Source: Stutzerimonas azotifigens DSM 17556 (GTDB lineage Bacteria > Pseudomonadota > Gammaproteobacteria > Pseudomonadales > Pseudomonadaceae). From it: a stretch of 34,250 nt of DNA. Shown here one piece after another: positions 1-11,293 of this stretch (positions are counted from its first letter, which is position 1; every line of letters starts with the position of its first letter). The notes beneath the pieces were generated by a model. That model saw nothing but the letters and a program-made list of their open reading frames with translations. It had not been told where the DNA came from and did not search any database. The stretch lies in assembly GCF_000425625.1 (NCBI RefSeq), contig NZ_KE384410.1, positions 96,923 through 131,172 on the forward strand, in the 5' to 3' direction. The position numbers and the translations under genes were made by a program.

Positions 1-124
1 GCGGCTTGCTCCTGTGGAACGGTCTCGACCGCGAACGAGGCCCGCACCTGCCGACGAGGACATCTCTCCGGAACAATTCCCCGCACCGGCACGGTCGATA
101 TCGGAAAGCAGCCAGGTCCGCCCC

Positions 125-895
125 ATGCCCGAAGGCCCGTCGATCGTCATCCTGCGAGAAGAGACCGCCCGTTTCGTCGGGCAGCCGGTGCGCGAGGTCA
201 GCGGCAACAGCCGGCTCGACCAGTCGCGGCTGCTCGGCCAGACCGTGCGCTCCATGCGCAGCTACGGCAAGCAGTTCCTCATCGAGTTCGACGCCTTCTC
301 GCTGCGCGTGCACTTCCTGCTGTTCGGCAGTTACCGCATCGACGAGCTGAAGGAGAGCGGCACGCCGCGCCTGAGCCTGGTGTTCCCAAACGGCGCGCTA
401 CACCTGTACGCCTGCTCGGTGCAGTACCTCGACCAGCCGCTGGAGGTGCTCTACGACTGGCGCACCGACGTGATGAGCGACATCTGGGACCCGGCGCTGG
501 CGCGCAAGAAGCTGCGCGCCCGGCCGAACCTGCTGGCCTGCGACGCGCTGCTGGACCAGGAGCTGTTCGCCGGTTCGGGCAACATCATCAAGAACGAGGT
601 GCTGTTCCGCATCCGCGTGCACCCGCTGTCGACGGTCGGCGCGCTGCCGCCGGCCAAGCTGCGCGAGCTGGTGCAGCAGGTACGGGTGTACAGTTTCCAG
701 TTCCTGGAGTGGAAGAAGGCCTTCGAGCTGAAGAAGCACTGGCTGGCGCACACCCGCAGCACCTGCCCACGCTGCCACATCCCGCTGGTCAGGGCGCACC
801 TGGGCCGCAGCGACCGGCGCAGCTTCTTCTGCGAGCGCTGCCAGAAGCGCTACGGCGCCGTCCCCGACTCCCAATCGCAGTCTCCCGAGGAGTGA
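125..895 (+). CDS. nei: Endonuclease VIII-like DNA glycosylase (Fpg/Nei family)
   Basis: Base-excision repair glycosylase/AP lyase that removes oxidised bases from DNA. The start at 125 gives MPEGP at the N-terminus: in this family Met is removed, Pro becomes the catalytic nucleophile and the next Glu is essential, so upstream in-frame starts are unlikely. Other family marks are GKQFL (about residues 48-52, the conserved Lys region), the helix-two-turn-helix segment around AGSGNIIKNEVL, and a C-terminal zinc finger C214-x2-C217-x18-C236-x2-C239 with the SDRRSF loop between the Cys pairs. At 256 residues the length is normal. The stop is 4 bp before the next gene, whose Shine-Dalgarno sequence lies in this gene's last codons, so the two are probably co-transcribed. 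Choosing Nei over Fpg rests on overall motif feel and is less certain than the family itself. Confidence 0.88.
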   Translation: MPEGPSIVILREETARFVGQPVREVSGNSRLDQSRLLGQTVRSMRSYGKQFLIEFDAFSLRVHFLLFGSYRIDELKESGTPRLSLVFPNGALHLYACSVQYLDQPLEVLYDWRTDVMSDIWDPALARKKLRARPNLLACDALLDQELFAGSGNIIKNEVLFRIRVHPLSTVGALPPAKLRELVQQVRVYSFQFLEWKKAFELKKHWLAHTRSTCPRCHIPLVRAHLGRSDRRSFFCERCQKRYGAVPDSQSQSPEE

Positions 896-899
896 CCGA

Positions 900-2174
900 A
901 TGCTCGACCTCGCCGCCGCGTTCATCGCGCTGACGACCTTCTTCACCTATCTGAACTACCGCTTCATCCGCCTGCCGCCGGCCATCGGCGTGATGGTCAC
1001 CGCGCTGGTGCTGTCGCTGATCGCCCACGGCCTGTCGGCGCTCGGCTACGACGTGCTGGAGGTGGAGATCCAGCAGATCATCCGCCGCATCGACTTCTCC
1101 GAGGTGCTGATGACCTGGTTCCTGCCGGCTCTGCTGTTCGCCGGCGCGCTGCACGTCAACCTCGAGGACCTGCACCGCTACCGCTGGGGCATCGGCCTGC
1201 TGGCGACGCTCGGCGTGGTGATTTCCACCGCGGTGGCGGGCACGCTGGCGTACTACATCTTCGATCTGTTCGGCTGGCAGGTGGACTTCATCTACTGCCT
1301 GCTGTTCGGCGCGCTGATCTCGCCCACCGACCCCATTGCGGTGATGGGCATCCTCAAGACCAGCGGCGCGCCCAAGCCGTTGCAGACCACCATCATCGGC
1401 GAGTCGCTGTTCAACGACGGCACCGCGGTGGTGGCGTTCGGCATCCTCATGGGCGTGCTCACCCTCGGCCAAACCCCAACCTTCGGCGACGTGGGCCTGC
1501 TGTTCCTCGAGGAGGCGGTCGGCGGCATCCTGTTCGGCCTGCTGCTCGGCTACGGGGTGTTCTACCTGCTGTGCAAGGTGGATGAGCACCAGCCCTCGGT
1601 GATGCTGACCCTGGCGCTGGTGTTTGGCGGCTCGGCGCTGGCCGCCAGGCTGCACGTGTCGGCGCCGATCGTGATGGTGGTGGCCGGCCTGATCATCGGC
1701 AACCAGAGCCGCCGCAAGGCGCTCTCGGACGACACGCGGCGCTATGTCGACGGTTTCTGGGAGCTGATCGACGAAATCCTCAATGCCCTGCTGTTCGCGC
1801 TCATCGGCCTGGAACTGCTGGTCCTGCCGTTCGGCTGGTACCACGCGGTCGCGGCGCTGCTGCTCGGCGGCGCGGTGCTGGCCACGCGGGTGGTGACCGT
1901 GTGGCCGATGATCGTGGTGCTGCGCAAGCTGCAGGGCGGTGGCCGGCAGGTTTCCCGGGGCACGGTGCGCATCCTCTCCTGGGGCGGGCTGCGCGGCGGC
2001 GTCTCGGTGGCCCTGGCGCTGTCCCTGCCGCTGGGGCCGGAGCGCGACCTGATCCTCACCCTGACCTACATCGTGGTGCTGGTGTCGATCCTGCTGCAGG
2101 GGCTGACCATCGGGCCGCTGGTCCGGTCGCTCTACGGCGAATGCCCGGCGGAAGCGGAGCCGCCGGGTCACTGA
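900..2174 (+). CDS. Na+/H+ antiporter, CPA1 (NhaP-like) family
   Basis: Inner-membrane cation/proton exchanger of 424 residues, made almost entirely of hydrophobic segments (about 12 predicted by eye). The CPA1 core motifs are visible: ISPTDPIAV (TDP at 143-145) and GESLFNDGTA (Asn-Asp at 172-173), the pair that forms the ion-binding site in this family. A late membrane segment contains SWGGLRGGVSVALAL, the conserved Arg-containing helix of NhaP/NHE proteins. It starts 4 bp after the nei stop, with AGGAG at 888-892 as ribosome site. It runs tail to tail into the thiolase gene with only 3 bp between stops, so no room exists for a separate terminator. Whether Na+ or K+ is the physiological cation cannot be read from the sequence. 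Confidence 0.88.
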   Translation: MLDLAAAFIALTTFFTYLNYRFIRLPPAIGVMVTALVLSLIAHGLSALGYDVLEVEIQQIIRRIDFSEVLMTWFLPALLFAGALHVNLEDLHRYRWGIGLLATLGVVISTAVAGTLAYYIFDLFGWQVDFIYCLLFGALISPTDPIAVMGILKTSGAPKPLQTTIIGESLFNDGTAVVAFGILMGVLTLGQTPTFGDVGLLFLEEAVGGILFGLLLGYGVFYLLCKVDEHQPSVMLTLALVFGGSALAARLHVSAPIVMVVAGLIIGNQSRRKALSDDTRRYVDGFWELIDEILNALLFALIGLELLVLPFGWYHAVAALLLGGAVLATRVVTVWPMIVVLRKLQGGGRQVSRGTVRILSWGGLRGGVSVALALSLPLGPERDLILTLTYIVVLVSILLQGLTIGPLVRSLYGECPAEAEPPGH

Positions 2175-2177
2175 GCC

Positions 2178-3362
<1,185 letters not shown>

Positions 3363-3406
3363 GGGTCAGCTCCTGTCTTGTTATTGGCGCTACCAAGCAT
3401 AGTCCT

Positions 3407-5365
<1,959 letters not shown>

Positions 5366-5877
5366 GGGGCGTCCTCATCGGGCGACGGTCTTGTCCTTAT
5401 GACAATCGAGTCTAGTCGTGTTCGGCGGGGCTGGCGTGAGGGCTTGTGCTCGCTTCCGGCCGGACCACCTTCTCCCGGGGAAGAAGGAAGCCAGTGCCGA
5501 ATCTGGGCGGGCCGGGTGGCGTTCCGCAAGGGTGGGCTTTAGCCCACCAGAGAGGCCACGGCTTTCAGCAGTTGGTGGGCTGAAGCCCACCCTACGGCGC
5601 TGGCGCCGCCACCTGATCAAGACAGTTGTGCGGTGGTTCAATTGCTCATCCGGCCCTGCGGGCCACCTTCTCCCGGGGGGAGAAGGGAAAAGCGCTGCCG
5701 CCGTGGGAGTGACCACGACGGCGAATGCGATTGCGCGGCGCTTCGTTTTTCCTGTGGGAGGCGCGCCCTCGCGGCGACAGGGCAGAAGAACTCGCCCCGA
5801 GGTCGGGCCTCCCACAGTTGCTCATCCGGCCCTGCAGGCCACCTTCTCCCGGAGGGAGAAGGGAAAAGCACGGCACC
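5366..5877. repeat. Intergenic REP-like repeat island between aacS and hbdH
   Basis: No gene is supported here. The gap holds at least four repeat types. Two perfect 8-bp hairpins with 2-nt loops, GGTGGGCT/AGCCCACC, lie at 5531-5548 and 5574-5591. Two near-identical copies of a 41-bp element starting CATCCGGCCCTGC and ending with an inverted CTTCTCCC/GGGAGAAG core lie at 5647-5687 and 5823-5863, with a shorter relative at 5465-5487. One element at 5752-5817 is bounded by perfect inverted ends, CTGTGGGAGGC at 5752-5762 and GCCTCCCACAG at 5807-5817. The same families recur at 18313, 22514, 28145 and 34196. Translations across this island look like repeat-derived noise. Confidence 0.85.
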
Positions 5878-6648
5878 TCACTGCGCCAGCCAGCCCCCAT
5901 CCACGTTCCAGGCCGCGCCGCGCACCTGGCTGGCCGCTTCGCTGCAGAGGAACAGCGTCAGCTCTCCGAGCTGCTCGGGGGTGACGAATTCCAGCGACGG
6001 CTGTTTCTCCGAGAGCAATTCGCGGCGTGCGCGGGCGAGGTCGCCGTCGGCCTGGGCGCGGGCGTCGATCTGCTGCTGCACCAGCGGCGTCAGCACCCAG
6101 CCGGGGCAGAGCGCGTTGCAGGTGATGGCGGTGGTGGCGGTTTCCAGCGCGACCACCTTGGTCAGGCCGATCACCCCGTGCTTGGCAGCCACGTAGGCGG
6201 CCTTCTGCGCCGAGGCGACCAGGCCGTGCACCGAGGCGACGTTGACGATCCGCCCCCAGCCGCGCCGGCGCATGCCCGGCAGCGCCAGGCGGATGGCGTG
6301 GTACACCGATGACAGGTTGATGGCGATGATCGCGTCCCAACGCTCGGCCGGAAACGCCTCCACCGGCGCCACGTGCTGGATGCCGGCGTTGTTGACCAGG
6401 ATGTCGAGGCCGCCGAAGGCCCGCTCGGCCGCCTCGATCATCTCGGCGATCTGCTCGGGGCGCGAGACGTCGGCGCCGTGGTGCTCCACCCGGGTGCCGA
6501 AGCGGCGCAGGTCGGCGAGCACCGGCCCGGGGTCGCCGAAGCCGTTGAGCATCACGTCGGCGCCGGCCTCGGCCAGGCGCCGGGCGATGCCCAGGCCGAT
6601 GCCGCTGGTCGAGCCGGTGACGAGCGCGGATTTTCCGTTAAGGGTCAT
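5878..6648 (-). CDS. hbdH: 3-hydroxybutyrate dehydrogenase (short-chain dehydrogenase)
   Basis: NAD-dependent oxidation of (R)-3-hydroxybutyrate to acetoacetate, the first step of ketone-body use and of polyhydroxybutyrate breakdown. At 256 residues it is the normal size. Visible features are the nucleotide-binding TGSTSGIG (11-18), NNAG (86-89), the catalytic triad Ser139, Tyr152, Lys156 and the C-terminal VDGGW segment. The start MTLNGKSALVTG is chosen because Rossmann-fold SDRs begin a few residues before the first strand; the open frame continues further upstream without family similarity. It points the same way as aacS and thiolase but lies 512 bp upstream of aacS, so it may be transcribed separately. 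A role as another SDR (for example acetoacetyl-CoA reductase) is less likely given the HbdH-like QHVAPVE and NALCPGWVLTPLV segments. Confidence 0.88.
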   Translation of the reverse strand: MTLNGKSALVTGSTSGIGLGIARRLAEAGADVMLNGFGDPGPVLADLRRFGTRVEHHGADVSRPEQIAEMIEAAERAFGGLDILVNNAGIQHVAPVEAFPAERWDAIIAINLSSVYHAIRLALPGMRRRGWGRIVNVASVHGLVASAQKAAYVAAKHGVIGLTKVVALETATTAITCNALCPGWVLTPLVQQQIDARAQADGDLARARRELLSEKQPSLEFVTPEQLGELTLFLCSEAASQVRGAAWNVDGGWLAQ

Positions 6649-6836
6649 TTCTTGTTGTTCTCCGTGGGGGCGATGGCCCCGGTGGTCGACGTTTCGTTTG
6701 CATGGCCGGTCTATCTGGAATAGTCGAACGGCCGGCATTTGCAACGCGGCCGGTGCCGGCGGGGTGGCGGTCGGCGCGCCGGCTGCGCACACTGCTGCCG
6801 TCGCCGACGCCTCGTTTCCGCTGCAGGAGCCATCCC

Positions 6837-7268
6837 GTGCCCGCCCGTAACCTGATCGCCTCGCTCTGCCTGCTGCCGGCATTCGCCTCCGCCGCCCCCT
6901 GGCTGGACCTGAACGTCGGGGAGGCGCCGCTGCGCGCCGAATTTGCCGATGACGCCGATACCCGCCAGCGCGGGCTGATGGAGCGCGAAGCCCTGCCGGC
7001 CGATCAGGGCATGCTGTTCCGCTTCCCGGAAATCCGCCGCCACTGCCTGTGGATGAAGAATACGCCGCTGCCGCTGTCGGCGGCCTTCATCGACGAGGCC
7101 GGGCGCATCGTCGATCTGATCGACCTCGAGCCGCTGAGCGTGGCGATCCGCTGCTCGCGCGAGCCGGCGCGCTACGCGCTGGAGGTCAACCAAGGCTGGT
7201 TCGCCGAGCACCGGGCGGGGCTCGGCAGCCGCGTCGAGGGCCTGCCAGGACCGCCGCCCGGAGACTGA
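6837..7268 (+). CDS. Exported DUF192 protein
   Basis: Small protein of 143 residues with a Sec signal peptide (MPARNLIASL onward, likely cleaved after about residue 19, ASA-APWLD) followed by a complete DUF192 domain. Family marks are RQRGLMERE (43-51), GMLFRFPE (58-65) and CLWMKNTPLPLSAAFID (70-86). The GTG start at 6837 is preferred because AGGAG at 6825-6829 sits 7 bases before it and it places the signal peptide at the very N-terminus. DUF192 proteins are widespread in bacteria and their biochemical role is not established. The gene is divergent from hbdH and ends only 16 bp before the Pho box of the phosphonate operon. Nothing links it functionally to either neighbour. Confidence 0.82.
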   Translation: MPARNLIASLCLLPAFASAAPWLDLNVGEAPLRAEFADDADTRQRGLMEREALPADQGMLFRFPEIRRHCLWMKNTPLPLSAAFIDEAGRIVDLIDLEPLSVAIRCSREPARYALEVNQGWFAEHRAGLGSRVEGLPGPPPGD

Positions 7269-7284
7269 AACCGCGCGCGGTCGG

Positions 7285-7338
7285 GTCATCGAATCGTCAT
7301 GGACGCTTCACGCAACCGACATCCCGGCTCCCTAAGGT
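7285..7338 (+). promoter_or_regulatory. Four-unit Pho box and -10 element of the phn operon
   Basis: Pentamers resembling the GTCAT core of the PhoB site repeat at an exact 11-bp period: GTCAT 7285-7289, GTCAT 7296-7300, TTCAC 7307-7311, GACAT 7318-7322. The next 10 bp are followed by TAAGGT (7333-7338), a plausible -10 element, which is the usual geometry for promoters where tandem PhoB replaces the -35 contact. This places the transcription start near 7345 and leaves a leader of about 40 nt before phnC. The repeats are read directly from the sequence; PhoB binding is inferred. Confidence 0.82.
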
Positions 7339-7386
7339 CTGTCCAAAACCACCGGCATCCATTCGCCGGCAGACAGAGGACAGCCG

Positions 7387-8223
7387 ATGACCGCCGCGAT
7401 TTGTATAGACAAGCTGAACAAGACCTTCGGGACCAAGCGCGCCCTGCATGGCCTGAGCCTTAACGTCGAGCCGGGCGAGATGGTCGCCCTGATCGGCGCC
7501 TCCGGCTCCGGCAAGTCCACGCTGCTGCGGCACGTCGCCGGGCTGGCACGTAGCGATCGCCAGGACGGCGGGCGCATCGAGGTGCTCGGCCGGCCGATGC
7601 AGGCCCACGGCCGCCTCGACGGCCAGGTGCGCCGCCTGCGCGCCGACATCGGCTACATCTTCCAGCAGTTCAACCTGGTCGGCCGCCTCAGCGTGATGGA
7701 CAACGTGCTGCTCGGCTTTCTCGGCCGCATGCCGCGCTGGCGCGGCTCGCTGAGCCTGTTCACCCAGGGGCAGCGCCGGGAAGCGCTGGAAGCGCTGGCC
7801 CGCGTCGGCCTCGCCGACTTCGCCGCGCAGCGCGCCTCGACCCTCTCCGGCGGCCAGCAGCAGCGGGTGGCGATCGCCCGCGCGCTGACCCAGCGCGCCG
7901 AGGTGATCCTCGCCGACGAGCCCATCGCCTCGCTCGACCCCGAATCGGCGCGCAAGGTGATGGACATCCTCGCCGACATCAACCGCCAGGACGGCAAGAC
8001 CGTGGTGGTGACCCTGCATCAGGTCGACTACGCCCTGCGCTACTGCCGCCGCGCGGTGGCGCTCAAGGGCGGCCACATCCATTACGACGGCCCCTGCGAC
8101 GCGCTCGACGGGGCCTTCCTCAACGAGTTGTACGGGGCGGATCTCGATACCCGCCTGCTGTTCTCCGACCGCGCCCGCGCCGCCGACGAAGGGGTTCGCC
8201 CCCTGGCGTTCGCCAAGGCCTGA
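7387..8223 (+). CDS. phnC: Phosphonate ABC transporter, ATP-binding protein
   Basis: ATPase subunit of the PhnCDE phosphonate importer, 278 residues. Walker [10 protein letters not shown] (37-45), ABC signature [15 protein letters not shown] (153-167) and Walker B VILADEP (173-179) are intact. The ATG at 7387 has GAGGA 6 bases upstream. First gene of the C-P lyase operon, 38 bp before phnD, and immediately downstream of a four-unit Pho box. Codons 5-9 contain the 12-bp palindrome TTGTATAGACAA that recurs in phnF and before phnD2, so the start of the gene doubles as a likely PhnF operator. The C-terminal stretch after about residue 250 is longer than in minimal PhnC proteins. Confidence 0.95.
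   Translation: MTAAICIDKLNKTFGTKRALHGLSLNVEPGEMVALIGASGSGKSTLLRHVAGLARSDRQDGGRIEVLGRPMQAHGRLDGQVRRLRADIGYIFQQFNLVGRLSVMDNVLLGFLGRMPRWRGSLSLFTQGQRREALEALARVGLADFAAQRASTLSGGQQQRVAIARALTQRAEVILADEPIASLDPESARKVMDILADINRQDGKTVVVTLHQVDYALRYCRRAVALKGGHIHYDGPCDALDGAFLNELYGADLDTRLLFSDRARAADEGVRPLAFAKA
7401..7412. promoter_or_regulatory. Putative PhnF operator inside phnC
   Basis: TTGTATAGACAA, a near-perfect palindrome within codons 5-9 of phnC, about 55 bp downstream of the predicted transcription start. Closely related 12-mers occur at 10140-10151 and 18608-18619 and nowhere else that I noticed. The form matches, apart from the second and penultimate bases, the TGGTATAGACCA operator I recall for Mycobacterium smegmatis PhnF. 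Binding here by the product of the gene at 10134 is inferred; the position suggests a transcription roadblock rather than promoter occlusion. Confidence 0.7.
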
Positions 8224-8261
8224 GTCGCTTCACTCGCGTCCAACCCACAGGAGCGTCTTCC

Positions 8262-9266
8262 ATGTTCAACCGTATCGGTCGTGTCCTGGCCGCCTCCGCC
8301 CTGCTGACCGGCTCGCTGCTCGGCGGTGCGCAGGCCGACGAACCCAGGGAACTCAACTTCGGCATCATCTCCACCGAGTCCTCGCAGAACCTGCGCAGCG
8401 TCTGGAAGCCATTCCTCGCCGCGATGGGCGAGCAGACCGGGATGAAGGTCAACGCCTTCTTCGCCCCGGACTACGCCGGGATCATCCAGGGCATGCGCTT
8501 CGGCAAGGTCGACCTGGCCTGGTATGGCAACAAGTCGGCGATGGAGGCGGTCGACCGCGCCGGTGGCGAGATCTTCGTCCAGACGGTCGCCGCCAACGGC
8601 GCGCCGGGCTACTACAGCCTGATCGTCGCGCACAAGGACAGCGAGATCGACTCGGTCGAGGAGATGCTGGCCAAGGCCAAGGACCTGACCTTCGCCAACG
8701 GCGACCCGAACTCCACCTCCGGCTACCTGGTGCCCGGCTACTACGTGTTCGCGCAGAACGGCGTGGACCCGAACAAGGCCTTCAAGCGCTCGCTCAACGG
8801 CAGCCACGAGGTCAACGCGCTGTCGGTGGCCAACCGCCAGGTCGACGTCGGCACCTTCAACAACGAGAGCATGGAGCGCCTGCAGTTGACCGCGCCGGAC
8901 AAGGCCGCGCAGCTCAAGGTGATCTGGCAGTCGCCGCTGATCCCGGCCGACCCCATCGTCTGGCGCAAGGACCTGCCGGAACCCACCAAGGCTAGGATCC
9001 GCGACTTCTTCCTGAACTACGGCGCCAGCGACGCCGAGAAAGAGGTGCTCGCCGGCCTGCAGTGGGCGCCGTTCCGCGTCTCGGACAACGACCAACTGCT
9101 GCCGATCCGCCAGCTCGAGCTGTTCAAGAAGCGCACCGAAGTGGCCGCCGACAGCAAGCTCGACGAGGCCGACAAGCAGGCCCGCCTGGCCGAGATCGAC
9201 GCCCAGTTGGACGCGCTCAAGGTGCGCATGGCCGAGCGCGAGAAGAGCCTGGCCAAGGCCGGCTGA
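8262..9266 (+). CDS. phnD: Phosphonate ABC transporter, periplasmic binding protein
   Basis: Solute-binding protein of the PhnCDE importer, 334 residues. A signal peptide (residues 1-25, ending GGAQA before DEPRE) directs it to the periplasm. The mature protein shows the PhnD hallmarks ISTESSQNLR (36-45), YAGIIQGMRFGKVDLAWYG (71-89) and GDPNSTSGYLVPGYY (147-161); the STS triplet at 151-153 binds the phosphonate oxygens in known PhnD structures. The C-terminus, from about residue 290, is a charged helical extension (LDEADKQARLAEIDAQL region) seen in many enterobacterial-type PhnD proteins. 2-aminoethylphosphonate is the usual preferred ligand of this subgroup; that is family knowledge, not read here. 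A strong hairpin lies just after the stop. Confidence 0.95.
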   Translation: MFNRIGRVLAASALLTGSLLGGAQADEPRELNFGIISTESSQNLRSVWKPFLAAMGEQTGMKVNAFFAPDYAGIIQGMRFGKVDLAWYGNKSAMEAVDRAGGEIFVQTVAANGAPGYYSLIVAHKDSEIDSVEEMLAKAKDLTFANGDPNSTSGYLVPGYYVFAQNGVDPNKAFKRSLNGSHEVNALSVANRQVDVGTFNNESMERLQLTAPDKAAQLKVIWQSPLIPADPIVWRKDLPEPTKARIRDFFLNYGASDAEKEVLAGLQWAPFRVSDNDQLLPIRQLELFKKRTEVAADSKLDEADKQARLAEIDAQLDALKVRMAEREKSLAKAG

Positions 9267-9271
9267 CCGCC

Positions 9272-9299
9272 CGGGCCGCCTTCTGCGGAGGGCGGCCCG
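9272..9299 (+). other. Hairpin between phnD and phnE
   Basis: Perfect 9-bp stem CGGGCCGCC (9272-9280) / GGCGGCCCG (9291-9299) with a 10-nt loop, starting 5 bp after the phnD stop. No T-run follows, and the next gene starts within 20 bp, so it is more likely an mRNA-stabilising or attenuating hairpin that keeps phnD expressed above phnE than a full terminator. A similar hairpin follows phnD2 at 19530-19550. Confidence 0.7.
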
Positions 9300-9317
9300 T
9301 CATTTGCGAGGTTGACG

Positions 9318-10112
9318 ATGACTGCACTGACCACCCACCCCTCCGCCGACGCGGTCGGCAAGCGTTCCTGGGGACGCCTGATCGGCTGGGGCCTGTTCCT
9401 CGCACTGCTGGCCTGGTCCTGGCAGGGCGCGGAGATGAATCCGGCGGTGCTGTTCCGCGACGCCGGCAACATGGCGGTGTTCGCCGCCGACTTCTTCCCG
9501 CCGGACTTCCACAACTGGGAGCTGTACCTCAAGGAGATGGTCGTCACCGTGCAGATCGCCCTCTGGGGCACGGTGCTGGCGATCGTCTGCGCCATCCCGC
9601 TGAGCATCCTCTGCTCCGAGAACATCATGCCCTGGTGGGTGTACCAGCCGGTGCGTCGGCTGATGGACGCCTGCCGTTCGATCAACGAGATGGTGTTCGC
9701 CATGCTGTTCGTGGTCGCTGTCGGCCTCGGGCCGTTCGCCGGCGTGCTGGCGCTGTTCGTCAGCACCACCGGGGTGCTGGCCAAGCTGTTCGCCGAGGCG
9801 GTGGAGGCGATCGACCCGGGCCCGGTCGAGGGCGTGCGCGCCACTGGCGCCAGCGCGCTGCAGGAAGTGATCTTCGGGGTCATCCCGCAGGTGCTGCCGC
9901 TGTGGATCTCCTACGCGCTGTACCGCTTCGAGTCCAACGTGCGCTCGGCCACGGTGGTCGGCATGGTCGGTGCCGGCGGCATCGGCGTGATCCTCTGGGA
10001 GGCCATCCGCGGCTTCCAGTTCGGCCAGACCTGCGCGCTGCTGATCGTGATCATCCTGGTGGTGAGCCTGATCGACATCCTCTCCCAGCGCCTGCGCAAA
10101 TCGTTCATCTGA
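9318..10112 (+). CDS. phnE: Phosphonate ABC transporter, permease
   Basis: Inner-membrane permease of the PhnCDE importer, 264 residues with about six membrane-spanning segments. The cytoplasmic EAA loop that contacts the ATPase is at about 160-193 ([20 protein letters not shown] and following), and [14 protein letters not shown] (217-230) is the typical PhnE sequence after it. The ATG at 9318 is preferred over an in-frame TTG two codons upstream because GAGG precedes it at the right spacing. Complete and unbroken, unlike the frameshifted phnE of E. coli K-12. Ends 21 bp before phnF. Confidence 0.94.
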   Translation: MTALTTHPSADAVGKRSWGRLIGWGLFLALLAWSWQGAEMNPAVLFRDAGNMAVFAADFFPPDFHNWELYLKEMVVTVQIALWGTVLAIVCAIPLSILCSENIMPWWVYQPVRRLMDACRSINEMVFAMLFVVAVGLGPFAGVLALFVSTTGVLAKLFAEAVEAIDPGPVEGVRATGASALQEVIFGVIPQVLPLWISYALYRFESNVRSATVVGMVGAGGIGVILWEAIRGFQFGQTCALLIVIILVVSLIDILSQRLRKSFI

Positions 10113-10133
10113 GCCAGGAGGCCTTTTTCAGTC

Positions 10134-10838
10134 ATGGACCTGTCTAGACAAGAGCAGCCGCTGTACCGGGAACTGGCCGAGCGCCTGCGCAGCGAATTGC
10201 ACCGCTTCGCCCCCGGCGACTACCTGCCCGGCGAGCTCAGCCTGGCGGCGCGCTTCTCGGTCAACCGCCACACCCTGCGCCGCGCGGTCGACGAGCTGGT
10301 GCGCGAGGGCCGCCTGCTGCGCCAGAAGGGCAAGGGCACCCGGGTGCTGGCGCAACCGCTGATCTACCCGATGCAGGCCGGCAGCGCCTACACCGCCTCG
10401 CTCTCGGCGCAGGGCCACGGCGTCGAGGCGGTGCTGCTCGACCGCCGGGTGCGCCCGGCCAGCGACGCCGAGGCCCGGCACCTGCAGCTCGAGCCCGGCA
10501 GCCCGCTGCTCGAACTCGACACCCTGCGGCTGATCGACGAGCAGCCGGTCAGCCTGATCCGCCACCGCTACTGCGCCAGCCGCGGGCCGCTGCTGGCCGA
10601 CTACCGCGGCGGCTCGCTGCGCAGCCACCTGGCCGCGCATGGCCTGACCCTGAGCCGCGCCTACAGCCTGATCGGCGCGCGGCTGCCCGATACGGAAGAG
10701 GCGCAGCGGCTGCTGATGCCGCGCCACGCGCCGCTGCTGACGGTGCTCACCCTGTCCCAGGACCTGGCCGGGCGGCCGGTGGAGCTGTCGTACTCGACCA
10801 GCCGCGCCGACTGCTTCGAGTACCAGGTCGCCCCCTGA
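10134..10838 (+). CDS. phnF: GntR-family transcriptional regulator of phosphonate use
   Basis: HutC-subfamily GntR regulator, 234 residues: winged helix-turn-helix at about 8-72 (LSLAARFSVNRHTLRRAVDE with the wing GKGTRVLA) followed by a UTRA ligand-binding domain (about 90-230). The position between phnE and phnG is the same as in E. coli. In Mycobacterium smegmatis a PhnF homologue represses phnDCE. The start of this gene itself (codons 2-6) contains CTGTCTAGACAA, a likely autoregulatory operator; matching sites sit in phnC and before phnD2, so this protein probably governs both phosphonate loci. AGGAGG-like bases (10116-10122) lie somewhat far from the ATG, so initiation may be modest. The inducing ligand is unknown. 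Confidence 0.92.
   Translation: MDLSRQEQPLYRELAERLRSELHRFAPGDYLPGELSLAARFSVNRHTLRRAVDELVREGRLLRQKGKGTRVLAQPLIYPMQAGSAYTASLSAQGHGVEAVLLDRRVRPASDAEARHLQLEPGSPLLELDTLRLIDEQPVSLIRHRYCASRGPLLADYRGGSLRSHLAAHGLTLSRAYSLIGARLPDTEEAQRLLMPRHAPLLTVLTLSQDLAGRPVELSYSTSRADCFEYQVAP
10140..10151. promoter_or_regulatory. Putative PhnF operator at the start of phnF
   Basis: CTGTCTAGACAA with the perfect 10-bp palindrome TGTCTAGACA at its core, located within codons 2-6 of phnF. It matches the site in phnC at 9 or more of 12 positions and the site before phnD2 at 11 of 12. Its position suggests that PhnF limits its own expression and possibly read-through into phnGHIJK. Confidence 0.68.
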
Positions 10839-10849
10839 TGGAGAACGCC

Positions 10850-11293
10850 ATGAACGCAATCGATACCGCCGCACGGCAGCACTGGATGGGCGTGCTCGCC
10901 CGTGCCGGTGCGGCGCTGGGCGCCCACGAGGCGCGCCTGAAGGACGCCGCCTACCAGCTGATCCGTGCCCCGGAGGTCGGCATGACCCTGGTGCGCGGGC
11001 GCATGGGCGGCACCGGCGCGGCCTTCAACCTCGGCGAGATGACCGTCACCCGCTGCGTGGTGCGCCTGGCCGACGGGCGCACCGGCTACAGCTACGTCGC
11101 CGGCCGTGACAAGCGCCACGCCGAGCTGGCGGCGCTGGCCGATGCCCACCTGCAGGGCCGCGACCAGCGGCACTGGCAGGAAACCCTGATCGAGCCGCTG
11201 GCCCGCGAGCAGGCGGCCCGCCGTGCCGCGCAGGCGGCGGAAACCGCCTCCACCCGCGTGGAGTTCGTCACCCTGGTTCGAGGAGAGAAGTGA
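10850..11293 (+). CDS. phnG: C-P lyase core complex subunit PhnG
   Basis: Subunit of the PhnGHIJ core complex; together with PhnI and PhnH it is needed to couple phosphonate to the ribose of ATP, forming a ribose 5-triphosphate phosphonate. 147 residues from the ATG at 10850, chosen because GGAG (10840-10843) lies 6 bases upstream; an alternative ATG at 10838 overlaps the phnF stop and would add four residues. PhnG-like features are the RAPEVGMTLVRGRMGGTGAAFNLGEMTVTRC segment region (about residues 40-70) and GYSYVAGRDKRHAELAALADA (about 80-100), both strongly conserved in the family. The C-terminus is an Ala/Glu-rich helix. The stop overlaps the phnH start by one base. Confidence 0.93.
   Translation: MNAIDTAARQHWMGVLARAGAALGAHEARLKDAAYQLIRAPEVGMTLVRGRMGGTGAAFNLGEMTVTRCVVRLADGRTGYSYVAGRDKRHAELAALADAHLQGRDQRHWQETLIEPLAREQAARRAAQAAETASTRVEFVTLVRGEK

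Noticed and set aside
1..124. A possible gene end or longer N-terminus upstream of the DNA glycosylase
   Set aside because: The open frame continues to base 14, but the family requires MPEGP at the N-terminus, and the remaining bases are too few to identify another gene.
789..2171. A 460-residue minus-strand frame opposite the antiporter gene
   Set aside because: The composition (Q, H, R and A runs) is that of the reverse complement of membrane-protein codons; the plus frame has the CPA1 motifs.
5418..6312. Several overlapping plus- and minus-strand frames in the aacS-hbdH gap
   Set aside because: They repeat peptides such as RPCGPPSPGG that come from the palindromic REP elements and lack any independent support.
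6649..6836. A sigma-54 promoter upstream of hbdH, as known for some Pseudomonas hbdH genes
   Set aside because: GG and GC dinucleotides were found, but none with the required 10-base spacing on the minus strand.
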